From a virus: a DNA stretch of 64,000 bases. A program made the position numbers and the translations under genes. The notes under the pieces are model-generated. The model made no database searches. It saw only the letters and a program-made list of their open reading frames with translations, and was not told where the DNA came from. The stretch's first letter is position 1; every line of letters starts with the position of its first letter. The stretch is taken from positions 1 through 64,000 of IMG/VR virus record IMGVR_UViG_3300042402_003740, one strand, 5' to 3'. Shown here piece by piece: positions 35,816 to 43,406 of the stretch.

Positions 35816-36169
35816 ATGCCATTCAGAACAACTAATAGTAACCCCAATCCACCCCTGTTTTTGGGAAATATCACTCCAGGAGTTGGAGGAACAGCACTAG
35901 GTGCTGCATTAAGAAATTTGGGGATAACAACAGCCAATTTCTTTGGACAAACTAGCAGTAATCCCTCACTCGGGGAAGGACTGTACTTCTCTGTACATGG
36001 ATCACAGACTTTTAAAGTATTTGGTAATTCTGGAGAGTGTGCAGCAAATGCCAATAGACATTTCACTCTGCTTCCAAACTCTTACGAGTTTATGCCTATA
36101 AAGAATCCAGAAAATTTATGGATTGTTGGATCTGCTGCTGGAGCCACTCTATCCGTTCGTGGACACTAA
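35816..36169 (+). CDS. Small fibre partner protein
   Basis: A 117-residue protein with AAAAGGAG before its ATG. Gly/Asn/Pro-rich start (MPFRTTNSNPNPPLFLGNIT) and beta-type remainder (GLYFSVHGSQTFKVFG, LWIVGSAAGATLSVRGH). Its C-terminal hydrophobic-R-G-H ending resembles the end of the 1527-residue fibre (RIWGH). I infer a small fibre or fibre-tip component. It ends one base before the 3' end of the convergent tRNA-Gln. Confidence 0.6.
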   Translation: MPFRTTNSNPNPPLFLGNITPGVGGTALGAALRNLGITTANFFGQTSSNPSLGEGLYFSVHGSQTFKVFGNSGECAANANRHFTLLPNSYEFMPIKNPENLWIVGSAAGATLSVRGH

Positions 36170-36170
36170 A

Positions 36171-36241
36171 TTCCCTTGCTTGGATTCGAACCAAGAAAAA
36201 GAGATCCAAAGTCTCTCGTGTTACCGTTACACTACAAGGGA
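36171..36241 (-). tRNA. tRNA-Gln (UUG)
   Basis: Acceptor TCCCTTG/CAAGGGA, D arm GTG/CAC, anticodon stem AGAGA/TCTCT with loop CTTTGGA (anticodon TTG), T loop TTCGAAT, discriminator A, no encoded CCA. One base separates it from tRNA-Ser. Confidence 0.93.
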
Positions 36242-36242
36242 A

Positions 36243-36332
36243 AGGAAGAAGTGGGATTCGAACCCACGGTAGACATCGAATGCCTACGCCGGTTTTCAAG
36301 ACCAGTGCCTTTAACCACTCAGCCATTCTTCC
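36243..36332 (-). tRNA. tRNA-Ser (UGA)
   Basis: Acceptor GGAAGAA/TTCTTCC, anticodon stem CTGGT/ACCGG with loop CTTGAAA (anticodon TGA), long variable arm (GTAGGCATTCGATGTCTAC), T loop TTCGAAT. The base after the acceptor is T, whereas serine tRNAs normally have G. Confidence 0.93.
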
Positions 36333-36337
36333 ATCAG

Positions 36338-36410
36338 TGGACTGAGGGGGACTTGAACCCCCAACCTCTGCCTTGCAAAGGCAGCGTTCCCCCAGTTGAA
36401 CTATCAGCCC
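36338..36410 (-). tRNA. tRNA-Ala (UGC)
   Basis: Acceptor GGGCTGA/TCAGTCC with one G-U pair, anticodon stem CTGCC/GGCAG with loop TTTGCAA (anticodon TGC), T loop TTCAAGT, discriminator A. Alanyl-tRNA is also what charges tmRNA, but this is an ordinary elongator. Confidence 0.93.
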
Positions 36411-36414
36411 AGAA

Positions 36415-36496
36415 TCCGAGAGGCGGGACTCGAACCCGCAAGCCGAAAGGCAGCAGATTTTAAGTCTGCCGTGTATGCCAATTCCACCACTCTCAG
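36415..36496 (-). tRNA. tRNA-Leu (UAA)
   Basis: Acceptor CTGAGAG/CTCTCGG, anticodon stem GCAGA/TCTGC with loop CTTAAAA (anticodon TAA), long variable arm (TGCCTTTCGGCTT), T loop TTCGAGT, discriminator A. This is a normal class II leucine tRNA, unlike the one at 26.8 kb. Three bases separate it from the tmRNA. Confidence 0.93.
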
Positions 36497-36499
36497 TCA

Positions 36500-36827
36500 T
36501 GGAGTCGGGGGGATTTGCACCCCCGTCCAGAACCACATCAAAGACAAACTTCTACGGAACCTAGTCCGTGTTCTGTACAGCATCGGGACACGGACATCCC
36601 TTTGCAGTTTGCGAATCGTTTAGTTCAACAGCCTTACGATTCCTATGGCAGTCTATCCGATGGTTTGGGAGGGGTAGATATCGGAGTCTCTACCCCTCCC
36701 TTGCCGCTTCAAGCAGCGAGACGAACTGTGTTAGCAGTTATTGTGTGGTCGATTTTATACAGAGCCGTTCGACCAACTCTGGTGCGCCGTTTGTCTCCTA
36801 CTTAGCCTGTCGAATCTACTCGACCCC
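36500..36827 (-). ncRNA. ssrA: tmRNA (ssrA) with tag ANTVRLAA
   Basis: A 328-base transfer-messenger RNA that would free stalled ribosomes and tag their products. The 5' end GGGGTCG pairs with CGACTCC at the 3' end (one G-U), followed by discriminator A; the 5' part contains the conserved GATTCGACAGGC. Pseudoknot 1 is visible: CAGAG/CTCTG interleaved with TGGTCG/CGACCA. The tag frame at 36735-36709 follows AATAACT and reads GCT AAC ACA GTT CGT CTC GCT GCT TGA, giving ANTVRLAA, which ends in the usual LAA degron. A GC-rich hairpin with arms GGGAGGGGTAGA and TCTACCCCTCCC forms part of the later pseudoknot region. The T loop is TGCAAAT, not the usual TTC type. The 5' end is the base directly after the gp32 stop codon, so maturation must depend on cleavage of a shared transcript. 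Confidence 0.92.
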
Positions 36828-37748
36828 TTACTCATCATTTCGGGCAAGACGCTCAAAGTATGACATGGCATCTCCCGAAAACTCGTCTTCTTCATTCTCA
36901 CGCTTGATTTCCTTTGCCGAACGGGACTTTGGAGAGGAACCAAACTGCTCCGCTGCCTGTTCAACCTCATCGTCAAGGTCTTCTGCCCGCTTTGGAGCAG
37001 ACACAGATCCACCAATGACCGAATCAAACTTACGCTTGAGTTCATCATATCCCTTGAACTCCTTTGGATTGGTGAAATCCTTCAGCGAATACTGACTCTT
37101 CCACAGAGCCTCCAACTTCGCATCGTCGCCACCAAAGAGAGCCGCAGGATTGGCAAACTCCGACTTGTCGTAGTTGATGTAGCCATCCACCTTGCGAACC
37201 TTCAGTTTAAAATCCGCTCCCTTCCAAAAGTCGAAGGGATTCACAGCCTCTTCATCTTGGAACTGTGGGTGCATCTTCTCTTCAATCTTCTCAAAGATCT
37301 TCTTCCCATACTTGTATAGGAATACCTTGCCCTCGTTCTGTGGTGCAGAGGGATCGGAAATGACAAGAATATTGGAGACATACGCCAACTTGCGCTTGCG
37401 GTCACGGGCAATAGACTTGTCCGACTCCACTCCGCTGTTCCACAACTCGTTGTTTGCCTCGCAGACTGGACACTTCTGACCAATCGTGGTTGGACAATTC
37501 TCAATGAACCATCCACCCTTGCCTTGGAATCCGTGCGAGAACTGGCGCACCCACGGCAGATCCTCTCCATCGCTTGGAGGGAGGAAACGGATTACTGCAT
37601 AGCCGTTGCTGGACTTGTCAAGGGTGGGCTTCCAAATGCGGTTGTCCTCATAGGACGATTCCCCGCCACCCTTCTTCAATTTCTCTGCCTCATTGAGCAG
37701 ACGCTTCATGCTGTCGTTTGAATTCTTCTTTAGATCTTTAAAACTCAT
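36828..37748 (-). CDS. gp32: gp32-like single-stranded DNA-binding protein
   Basis: A 306-residue protein coating single-stranded DNA during replication and recombination. MSFKDLKKNSNDSMKRLLNE is the basic N-terminal cooperative domain. The zinc site H72-x12-C85-x7-C93-x2-C96 closely matches T4 gp32 (H-x12-C-x9-C-x2-C). The C-terminus is acidic (EDLDDEVEQAAEQ, ENEEDEFSGD), the usual partner-binding tail. Start: ATG 37748, seven bases after AAGGAG; the in-frame GTG at 37754 is too close to that site. gp59 lies upstream, the tmRNA starts on the base after the stop codon. Confidence 0.95.
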   Translation of the reverse strand: MSFKDLKKNSNDSMKRLLNEAEKLKKGGGESSYEDNRIWKPTLDKSSNGYAVIRFLPPSDGEDLPWVRQFSHGFQGKGGWFIENCPTTIGQKCPVCEANNELWNSGVESDKSIARDRKRKLAYVSNILVISDPSAPQNEGKVFLYKYGKKIFEKIEEKMHPQFQDEEAVNPFDFWKGADFKLKVRKVDGYINYDKSEFANPAALFGGDDAKLEALWKSQYSLKDFTNPKEFKGYDELKRKFDSVIGGSVSAPKRAEDLDDEVEQAAEQFGSSPKSRSAKEIKRENEEDEFSGDAMSYFERLARNDE

Positions 37749-37764
37749 ATTCACGCTCCTTTGT

Positions 37765-37800
37765 TGTGTACGATGTGTACGGTGTGTTCGATGTGTAGAA
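37765..37800 (-). repeat. Four tandem 9-base repeats in the gp32 leader
   Basis: On the plus strand TGTGTACGA, TGTGTACGG, TGTGTTCGA, TGTGTAGAA follow each other without gaps; on the mRNA they read ACACATCGT-like. They fill the leader between the predicted start site (~37793) and the ribosome site. They look unable to fold strongly, so they could be an autoregulatory gp32-binding array like the unstructured operator of T4 gene 32. Confidence 0.65.
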
Positions 37801-37827
37801 GTATATAGCGTCGAAACGGAAAGTCAA
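37800..37827 (-). promoter_or_regulatory. Promoter TTGACT-N16-TATACT for gp32
   Basis: Minus strand: -35 TTGACT (37827-37822), -10 TATACT (37805-37800), spacer 16. The TGA stop of the gp59-like gene lies in the -35 box. Confidence 0.75.
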
Positions 37828-38450
37828 GCACCAATCCCGGAATCTGCCAACTTTTCTCGGAGTACCTTGCGGTGCTTGAGGGTATTTGAAAGAACACCTT
37901 TCGACCGTAGAAAGGGACGGTACTTATCACAACGCTTTCGTAGAGATTCCCAAAGCGGATCTCCGTCTAGGGCTTTTGTGAAATGGGGAAAGAATCCAAG
38001 CATTTCATCCAGTGTTATAAGAGATTCTGGTGAAATATCTCCACGGACAACGGCTTGTAGTAGGGGAGGATGCCCACCGTCAAGCGGTTTGAAAAGCCAA
38101 TCAAATCCCTTATCTCCTGCAATGCTACAGAGGGTTCCCATGTCCTCCCCAAATTCTTCGGAATAGTTTTGCATACGCCTCTGCCATTGGGAATAGACTT
38201 CTTCGTGTCCTCCCTCCATGACTTCTCCGATCCACTGGTTGGGGTTGTGGGCAAGCAGGGCAAAGAAGAAGTCTACAGGATCACCTTTAAAGGTACGAGA
38301 CAACCGCTCAAACCAATACTTGTCTTTTCGCTTAAGATAGGATTCAAAAGAGGTGTTGGTCTTTCCCCGAAAACGGAAGAAATCATATGAATCAGAGGTG
38401 AAATGTAGTTTCACTCCAAGATAGATTTGGAAAAGATCGTAGCCCTTCAT
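37824..38450 (-). CDS. gp59: gp59-like helicase loader
   Basis: A 208-residue protein. The N-terminal FQIYLGVKLHFTSDSYDFFR and KRKDKYWFERLSRTFKGD, then FFFALLAHNPNQWIGEV, align by eye with T4 gp59 (LYLMIKQHMN..., KRRDKYFFQKLSEKY, LVANQDAWIGD). gp59 loads the gp41 helicase onto gp32-coated forks. Placement directly upstream of gp32 fits this role. The start overlaps the end of the gp33-like gene by four bases. Confidence 0.85.
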   Translation of the reverse strand: MKGYDLFQIYLGVKLHFTSDSYDFFRFRGKTNTSFESYLKRKDKYWFERLSRTFKGDPVDFFFALLAHNPNQWIGEVMEGGHEEVYSQWQRRMQNYSEEFGEDMGTLCSIAGDKGFDWLFKPLDGGHPPLLQAVVRGDISPESLITLDEMLGFFPHFTKALDGDPLWESLRKRCDKYRPFLRSKGVLSNTLKHRKVLREKLADSGIGA

Positions 38451-38680
38451 AGGGGTAGTTGTGTGGACTTGCCCTTTGGTTTTCCTGGTAGTCGAAAGTG
38501 TCTAGTGTCTGCTTCCGCTTTGATTTTAGCAATCATGGGTTTTGTAAGATATCTGGCAATAGCCGCAGGCTCTATTTCAAATTGTTCACAAATCTCCATG
38601 ACCGCATCAATATATGAAGAATTCTTTGTTTTTGTTCTCTTCTCTATCTCTGCTGCAAAGTCTACAGATCCATCAAACAT
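38447..38680 (-). CDS. gp33: gp33-like late-transcription co-activator
   Basis: A 77-residue protein with SSYIDAVMEICEQFEIEPAA and IARYLTKPMIAKIKAEAD, ending QLPL. This matches the small gp33 proteins of T4-like phages, which bridge RNA polymerase to the sliding clamp through a hydrophobic C-terminal end. If right, the phage uses gp55/gp33-type late transcription; gp55 is not in the window. It is the first gene of the gp33-gp59-gp32-tmRNA-tRNA operon and has its own promoter. Confidence 0.7.
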   Translation of the reverse strand: MFDGSVDFAAEIEKRTKTKNSSYIDAVMEICEQFEIEPAAIARYLTKPMIAKIKAEADTRHFRLPGKPKGKSTQLPL

Positions 38681-38707
38681 GGTTTATGCTTCCTTTCTGA
38701 TGGGTAA

Positions 38708-38735
38708 AGTATACCCTGTTCATGGTTAAAGTCAA
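38708..38735 (-). promoter_or_regulatory. Promoter TTGACT-N16-TATACT for gp33-gp59
   Basis: Minus strand: -35 TTGACT (38735-38730), -10 TATACT (38713-38708), spacer 16; the start codon is ~28 bases downstream. Here no upstream stop codon is involved because the neighbouring gene is divergent. Confidence 0.75.
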
Positions 38736-38811
38736 GCCCCAATGTGGTAGTTGTTTATACATATGATAGCAATCGCCATATTCAAGCCTAAACGGATAAA
38801 TGGGAGCAATT

Positions 38812-41800
38812 ATGTCATCATCTTCAGGACAGGGATTCACAGGCAGTATAGTAAACGGTTTACCCAATTATGTTCTTGCAGACCGCTCTACCATAGGTAT
38901 GGGCGATGGCGTGACAGGAGCAATACAGTATGTGAAAATTCTTTGGGGAGGCAGCGGAGAAGCCAATCTTGTAAGCGATAGCGCATCTGATCCTAGTGCA
39001 TTGCCTGTCAGTCTCAATACTCCTGAAAATTATTTCTTAACCGATGCTCTGATTAACGGTATGACCTATACCAATGGTGTGACTGCATTTGCGGTAAAAA
39101 TACTTGATGCAGCGGGATTGTGTCTAGGAAGTGTAAGTATAAGCCTTGGAGCAGGGTTTACTCTTGAGGCTGTTCGGAGCGGTCTTACTCTTGGGGTGAC
39201 ATTTGGAGCAATCACTGCTCCTGCTGCTGGTATTGCAATAAAGAACGCTGTTGTTGGTGGAGCGACACAAGCACTAGGAATCACAGGTTCTGTTTATGTT
39301 TTGGGTGGAACTGTTGCTGTAAGTGGATTAGACCTTAGTTCTTTGAGTTTTAGTAGTGGGTTAACTATTGCTGGTATATCAGCAGGGGTGACTCTACCTG
39401 TTCTCTTTTCTGGAGGAACTCTTGACGGTATATCAAATACAGTAGGAACTAGAATTAAAGGTATTGATGGGGGGGTTACATTTGCCGCTGTTCTGTACTC
39501 ACCTGGTGGTACATTCTTGGGAAGTGGTCTATGTGGATCACTGCTTGTATCTGGTGTGACAGGGGCAATCCCTGTCGGTGTGACTTTTGGAACCTTGACA
39601 AGTTTAACAGGTTCTATTAATATTCTAAACACTCCCACCGTAAAGATAGACTCTACTGATAATACGGTAAAGATAGCCTCTACTGATAATACGGTAAAGA
39701 TAGCCTCTAGTGATAATACGGTAAAGATAGCCTCTACTGATAATACGGTAAAGATAGCCTCTAGTGATAATACGGTAAAGATAGCCTCTACTGATAATAC
39801 GGTAAAAATCCAACCAACTTTGACCAGCACAGGCACAGCAGGACAGGCTGGTGGAGGAACAACATTTAACTCTGTATTGACAAATTTCAATGGTGTTCCG
39901 ATTGGCTATGATGTGTCTGGTGGAGTTGCAACATTCCGTGGATTCCCTGTGCATGGAGTATCTGGTGCAACTGCCATCCCTGTCCAAATAGTTGGCGGCT
40001 TGAGTGGTATTACTATTACGGGATTGGCATTCCCATCGTCATTTGCTGTGTCAGGTGGAACCTTAGCCGTATCTGGTGGAACACTAGGCTTTGTTCAGAT
40101 TGGCTCTATCTCTGGTGGAACAGTAAACATTGGAAATACTGTAACTGTCGCAGGAAGCGTGTCATTTAGCAATACTTCTCTTGATGTCAATGTGAGTAAC
40201 ACTGATGACGCAAATGCAATTGCAGTAGCACCTGTTTCTGGCTGGAAAGACTCTTCGAATACATCTCTCAAAAGCCATCTAGATGGTCTTACCGTTGCTG
40301 TAAGCGGTTTGAACTTTAGTGGCGGTCTTTCAATTGTTGGAGCAACGGCCATTCCTGTAGGAATTACAGTTGGATCAGGTGCAAGTGCATATGCCTTGGG
40401 AGGACTAGGAGTAACATTTGCCTCTATAACCATCTCTGGTACTCCACAAGTCTCTTTGAGTGCGGCTTCATCAATTGAGGTTGAAGGTTCCAGTAATTCT
40501 AGATTTACGGCTCCTGTTGGGGTTACGCTTAATGCTTTGCCGTTAGGTATTACAGCGGTCGGAATTTCTGGAGCAACAAGCAGTACTGTTCTTGGAGTTG
40601 GATTATACGGAAGAGGTATAAGTGGCTTTGTTCCTATTGGAGCGTCTGGTAATGCGCTAAATGTAACAGTTGTTGGCGGCTTAAGTGGAATCACTATTAC
40701 CGGTTTTGCATTCCCATCATCATTTGCTGTGTCAGGTGGAACCCTAGCCGTATCTGGTGGAACACTAGGCTTTGTTCAGATTGGCTCTATCTCTGGTGGA
40801 ACAGTAAACATTGGAAATACGGTAAATGTGGGCGGAAGCGTAACTGCTTCTATTAGCAATACCCGTGTTCCAGTATTCCTTGCCGATTCAAGCGGCACGG
40901 CGATCAGCAGTATAGATGCAGTTCCTGTGTTTGGATATGCAGGGGCGACTGCCTTGAGAGTTGTACTATCAGACCAACTTGGAACTCCTCTTGCTTTTGG
41001 AGCAAGTGGTGCTTCAGGAACAATCATTGGTGTTCCTGTTGTGGGAATCTCTGGAGCAACAGCAGTAGGCGTAACAATAGGGGGACCAATCGGTCTACGG
41101 GGAATATCTTTTGGAATGACATCAGGTGTAACCTCTATTGGTGTCCTCTTTACAAATAACTTTGGGGTTCCTCTTGGCCTATCGGGAGCAACTGTTGTTG
41201 GTATGCCTGTGTTTGGAATCTCTGGAGCAACTGCAATTGATGTGCGAATTGTTGCAGGAACATTCGGAGTAACTCTTAATGCAACTATCAACACTTCAGT
41301 AACTTTTGGTGCAACTCTTGGTGTTCGTATCACAGAGGGTTTCTCAACTGGCGCAACATCAGGTGTAACAGGGATTGGTGTACTCTTCGTGAACAACTTT
41401 GGGGTTCCTCTTGGCCTATCGGGAGCAACTGTTGTTGGGCTTCCAGTGTTTGGAGTCTCTGGAGCAACAGCAATAGGAGTAACTTTTAGCGGTGTAAGCA
41501 TCAGACCAGTGCTTGGAAGTAGTGGTATTGGAGGTTTGAGTGGTGGAGGAACTACATTCAATACAGTGCTTACAACTGTTGCAGGAGTTCCTATCGGTTA
41601 TGAGTTAACAGGTGGAGCCGCAATATTCCGTGGATTACCTGTACACGGAGTATCTGGTGCAACAGCAATTCCTGTTGAAGTTACTGGTGCAGGACTGAAA
41701 TTCTTTGACGGTATAACTTATAACAATGATGGTGAGGCTTTTATTGGAATATGGAACACAGTAAAGATCACAGGCGATTCTTCATTAAGAATAGGTGTGA

Positions 41801-43395
41801 CTTTTGAAGGAACTGTAAGACTAGAAGCACAGTTCTCAACAGGAGGCCAAGCCTTCGTGAGAGTCGGAACTACAGACGGTGTCTTTGTAGGAGTTACAGG
41901 TACTGTTGCACTACAGACATTAGCAAATGGCATCACAAGAGGTGCAACAGGAGTAGCAGTACTCTTCGCAAACAACTTTGGTGTTCCTCTTGGCCTATCG
42001 GGAGCAACTGTTGTTGGGCTTCCAGTGTTTGGAGTCTCTGGAGCAACAGCGATAGGAGTGACCTTTGGTGCTATTACCTTTGGTGCTGCTGGAATGGGCG
42101 TGACCTTTGGAGGTATAACATTCAGCACAACAAGAACCGTTATCGTTGGGACATCGTTTGCTGGAGGCGGTGGCAATCTAGGACTACCTGTATTTGGAGT
42201 CGCTGGTGCGACGGCTGTCCAGGTCAGTGTTGTTGGAGGAACAGTTAGTGGAATCTTTACAACAGAACCAGGTGGAATAACAGTAACAGCCGTACCAACA
42301 GGTATTCCTGTCTTTGGTGTATCTGGTGCAACAGCAATGGGTGTCACCTTTGCAGGAAGAGTAACGGTTACAGGTGGTGTATATCTCCTTGGAACCGCAG
42401 GAATAACATTTGGAGGAATCACAGGTTCTGTAAGTATTGTTGGCACTCCTAGTGTTAGTATACCCAGTGCTGTAAGTGTACAAAACACCAGCGGTGGTTC
42501 CCTAAAGGTAGAACCTTCATCGGCATACAGTTCCAATAAAATTGTTTCGGGAAGCACAGCAGACACAGGCTTTATTGTTGTACAAAAGCCTGGAGTAAAG
42601 TTTGCCCGTGGTCTGACCCTGAGTACAGATTTTATCAATGTAACTGTTGTTGGCGGTATAACCGCAGTGTCGATCAATACCTCTCCTGTTTGTGTAACAA
42701 AGAACTACACTGGAGAGATAGATGGTGTAATCAACGGAGAGATCTCTGTTCCTCTAAAGCACGGCTTGTATGTACAGATGACAAAGTGGGATCTTCTTTC
42801 CCATGTCTATGTTGGATACACAGCAGCATCTCTTTCAGAATTTGATAGACACGCACAGGTTCTGTACCGAGAGTACCAGGTTGCGCCAATCTGGGGAAAT
42901 GCTATGGAGCAGTTCCGTCAGTTTGCAGGAAATAGTGGAAACTCTTCTGCATTTGCTAACAACACTATGGCAGATGGGTCAGATCTGTCGGCTAATGTCG
43001 AGACACACCCTGTCCAGAAGCAGTTTGTTGGTGTAATTGAAAAGCCCACACGCATCTTTATACCGTGCCGAAACGCAGGAGAAGTGTACATCAAGGTCGT
43101 GGGAGACTACACCAATCACACAATCGGATCAGGCTTCTGGAATTTCGAAGGAGGAACGGCAGAATGGTCTGCACACACACTCTATGAGCGTGGCTTCTAT
43201 GCATCAGATATGAGTGCAATCAATGCTTTCATAGGAGGAGATACCGATGGAGGAAATCCTGCTTTGAATACAGACGGTAGTCTTGTAGAAGGTCTTCCTG
43301 GAATAGTAGTTGCTCAACCTGGTTCAGGTATAGCAATACAGAAGATACTAGATTCGTATCAGAACAATCCGTTCATACGAATTTGGGGACACTAA
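38812..43395 (+). CDS. Repetitive 1527-residue fibre protein
   Basis: A Gly/Val/Thr/Ser-rich beta-type protein. ATG 38812 has GGGAG five bases upstream and is preferred over ATG 38800. The body consists of degenerate ~35-residue strands-and-turns ending in motifs such as LPVFGVSGATAIGVTF, repeated more than ten times, plus a 9-residue repeat (TVKIASTDN) at residues ~276-330. The last ~230 residues are different (KNYTGEIDGVINGEISVPLK, then YREYQVAPIWGNAMEQF, ending NPFIRIWGH) and may be the tip or a chaperone-like domain. The composition fits a long shaft for host recognition. Cysteine is almost absent. No family is certain. Confidence 0.75.
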   Translation: MSSSSGQGFTGSIVNGLPNYVLADRSTIGMGDGVTGAIQYVKILWGGSGEANLVSDSASDPSALPVSLNTPENYFLTDALINGMTYTNGVTAFAVKILDAAGLCLGSVSISLGAGFTLEAVRSGLTLGVTFGAITAPAAGIAIKNAVVGGATQALGITGSVYVLGGTVAVSGLDLSSLSFSSGLTIAGISAGVTLPVLFSGGTLDGISNTVGTRIKGIDGGVTFAAVLYSPGGTFLGSGLCGSLLVSGVTGAIPVGVTFGTLTSLTGSINILNTPTVKIDSTDNTVKIASTDNTVKIASSDNTVKIASTDNTVKIASSDNTVKIASTDNTVKIQPTLTSTGTAGQAGGGTTFNSVLTNFNGVPIGYDVSGGVATFRGFPVHGVSGATAIPVQIVGGLSGITITGLAFPSSFAVSGGTLAVSGGTLGFVQIGSISGGTVNIGNTVTVAGSVSFSNTSLDVNVSNTDDANAIAVAPVSGWKDSSNTSLKSHLDGLTVAVSGLNFSGGLSIVGATAIPVGITVGSGASAYALGGLGVTFASITISGTPQVSLSAASSIEVEGSSNSRFTAPVGVTLNALPLGITAVGISGATSSTVLGVGLYGRGISGFVPIGASGNALNVTVVGGLSGITITGFAFPSSFAVSGGTLAVSGGTLGFVQIGSISGGTVNIGNTVNVGGSVTASISNTRVPVFLADSSGTAISSIDAVPVFGYAGATALRVVLSDQLGTPLAFGASGASGTIIGVPVVGISGATAVGVTIGGPIGLRGISFGMTSGVTSIGVLFTNNFGVPLGLSGATVVGMPVFGISGATAIDVRIVAGTFGVTLNATINTSVTFGATLGVRITEGFSTGATSGVTGIGVLFVNNFGVPLGLSGATVVGLPVFGVSGATAIGVTFSGVSIRPVLGSSGIGGLSGGGTTFNTVLTTVAGVPIGYELTGGAAIFRGLPVHGVSGATAIPVEVTGAGLKFFDGITYNNDGEAFIGIWNTVKITGDSSLRIGVTFEGTVRLEAQFSTGGQAFVRVGTTDGVFVGVTGTVALQTLANGITRGATGVAVLFANNFGVPLGLSGATVVGLPVFGVSGATAIGVTFGAITFGAAGMGVTFGGITFSTTRTVIVGTSFAGGGGNLGLPVFGVAGATAVQVSVVGGTVSGIFTTEPGGITVTAVPTGIPVFGVSGATAMGVTFAGRVTVTGGVYLLGTAGITFGGITGSVSIVGTPSVSIPSAVSVQNTSGGSLKVEPSSAYSSNKIVSGSTADTGFIVVQKPGVKFARGLTLSTDFINVTVVGGITAVSINTSPVCVTKNYTGEIDGVINGEISVPLKHGLYVQMTKWDLLSHVYVGYTAASLSEFDRHAQVLYREYQVAPIWGNAMEQFRQFAGNSGNSSAFANNTMADGSDLSANVETHPVQKQFVGVIEKPTRIFIPCRNAGEVYIKVVGDYTNHTIGSGFWNFEGGTAEWSAHTLYERGFYASDMSAINAFIGGDTDGGNPALNTDGSLVEGLPGIVVAQPGSGIAIQKILDSYQNNPFIRIWGH
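39637..39798 (+). repeat. Six tandem 27-base repeats (TVKIASTDN)
   Basis: Six nearly identical 27-base units (ACGGTAAAGATAGCCTCTAC and the following seven bases) encode TVKI-A/D-S-T/S-DN with alternating T and S; a partial seventh follows. In-frame expansion or loss of units would lengthen or shorten the fibre. Confidence 0.9.
39991..40820 (+). repeat. Direct repeat pair of ~149 bases inside the fibre gene
   Basis: 39991-40140 and 40672-40820 are almost identical (starting GTTGGCGGC, ending ACATTGGAAATAC), 681 bases apart and in frame. A shorter unit (AACAACTTTGGGGTTCCTCT) recurs near 41156, 41393 and 41972. Recombination between copies could delete or duplicate shaft segments. Confidence 0.85.
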
Positions 43396-43406
43396 ACGCT
43401 AACCCT

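Noticed and set aside
36096-36623. Plus- and minus-strand frames across the tRNA and tmRNA cluster
   Set aside because: The region folds into four tRNAs and a tmRNA; frames are chance openings through RNA genes.
37765-37800. CRISPR or iteron origin
   Set aside because: Units are nine bases, contiguous and confined to the leader of gp32; no spacers, no AT-rich origin beside them.
39637-39798. CRISPR-like array
   Set aside because: The 27-base units are contiguous with no spacers and lie in frame within a fibre gene.
39294-42677. Several minus-strand frames of 120 to 319 codons opposite the repetitive fibre gene
   Set aside because: They mirror the Gly/Val/Thr-rich repeat, are Pro/Val/Thr-rich by base composition and lack start sites and family features.
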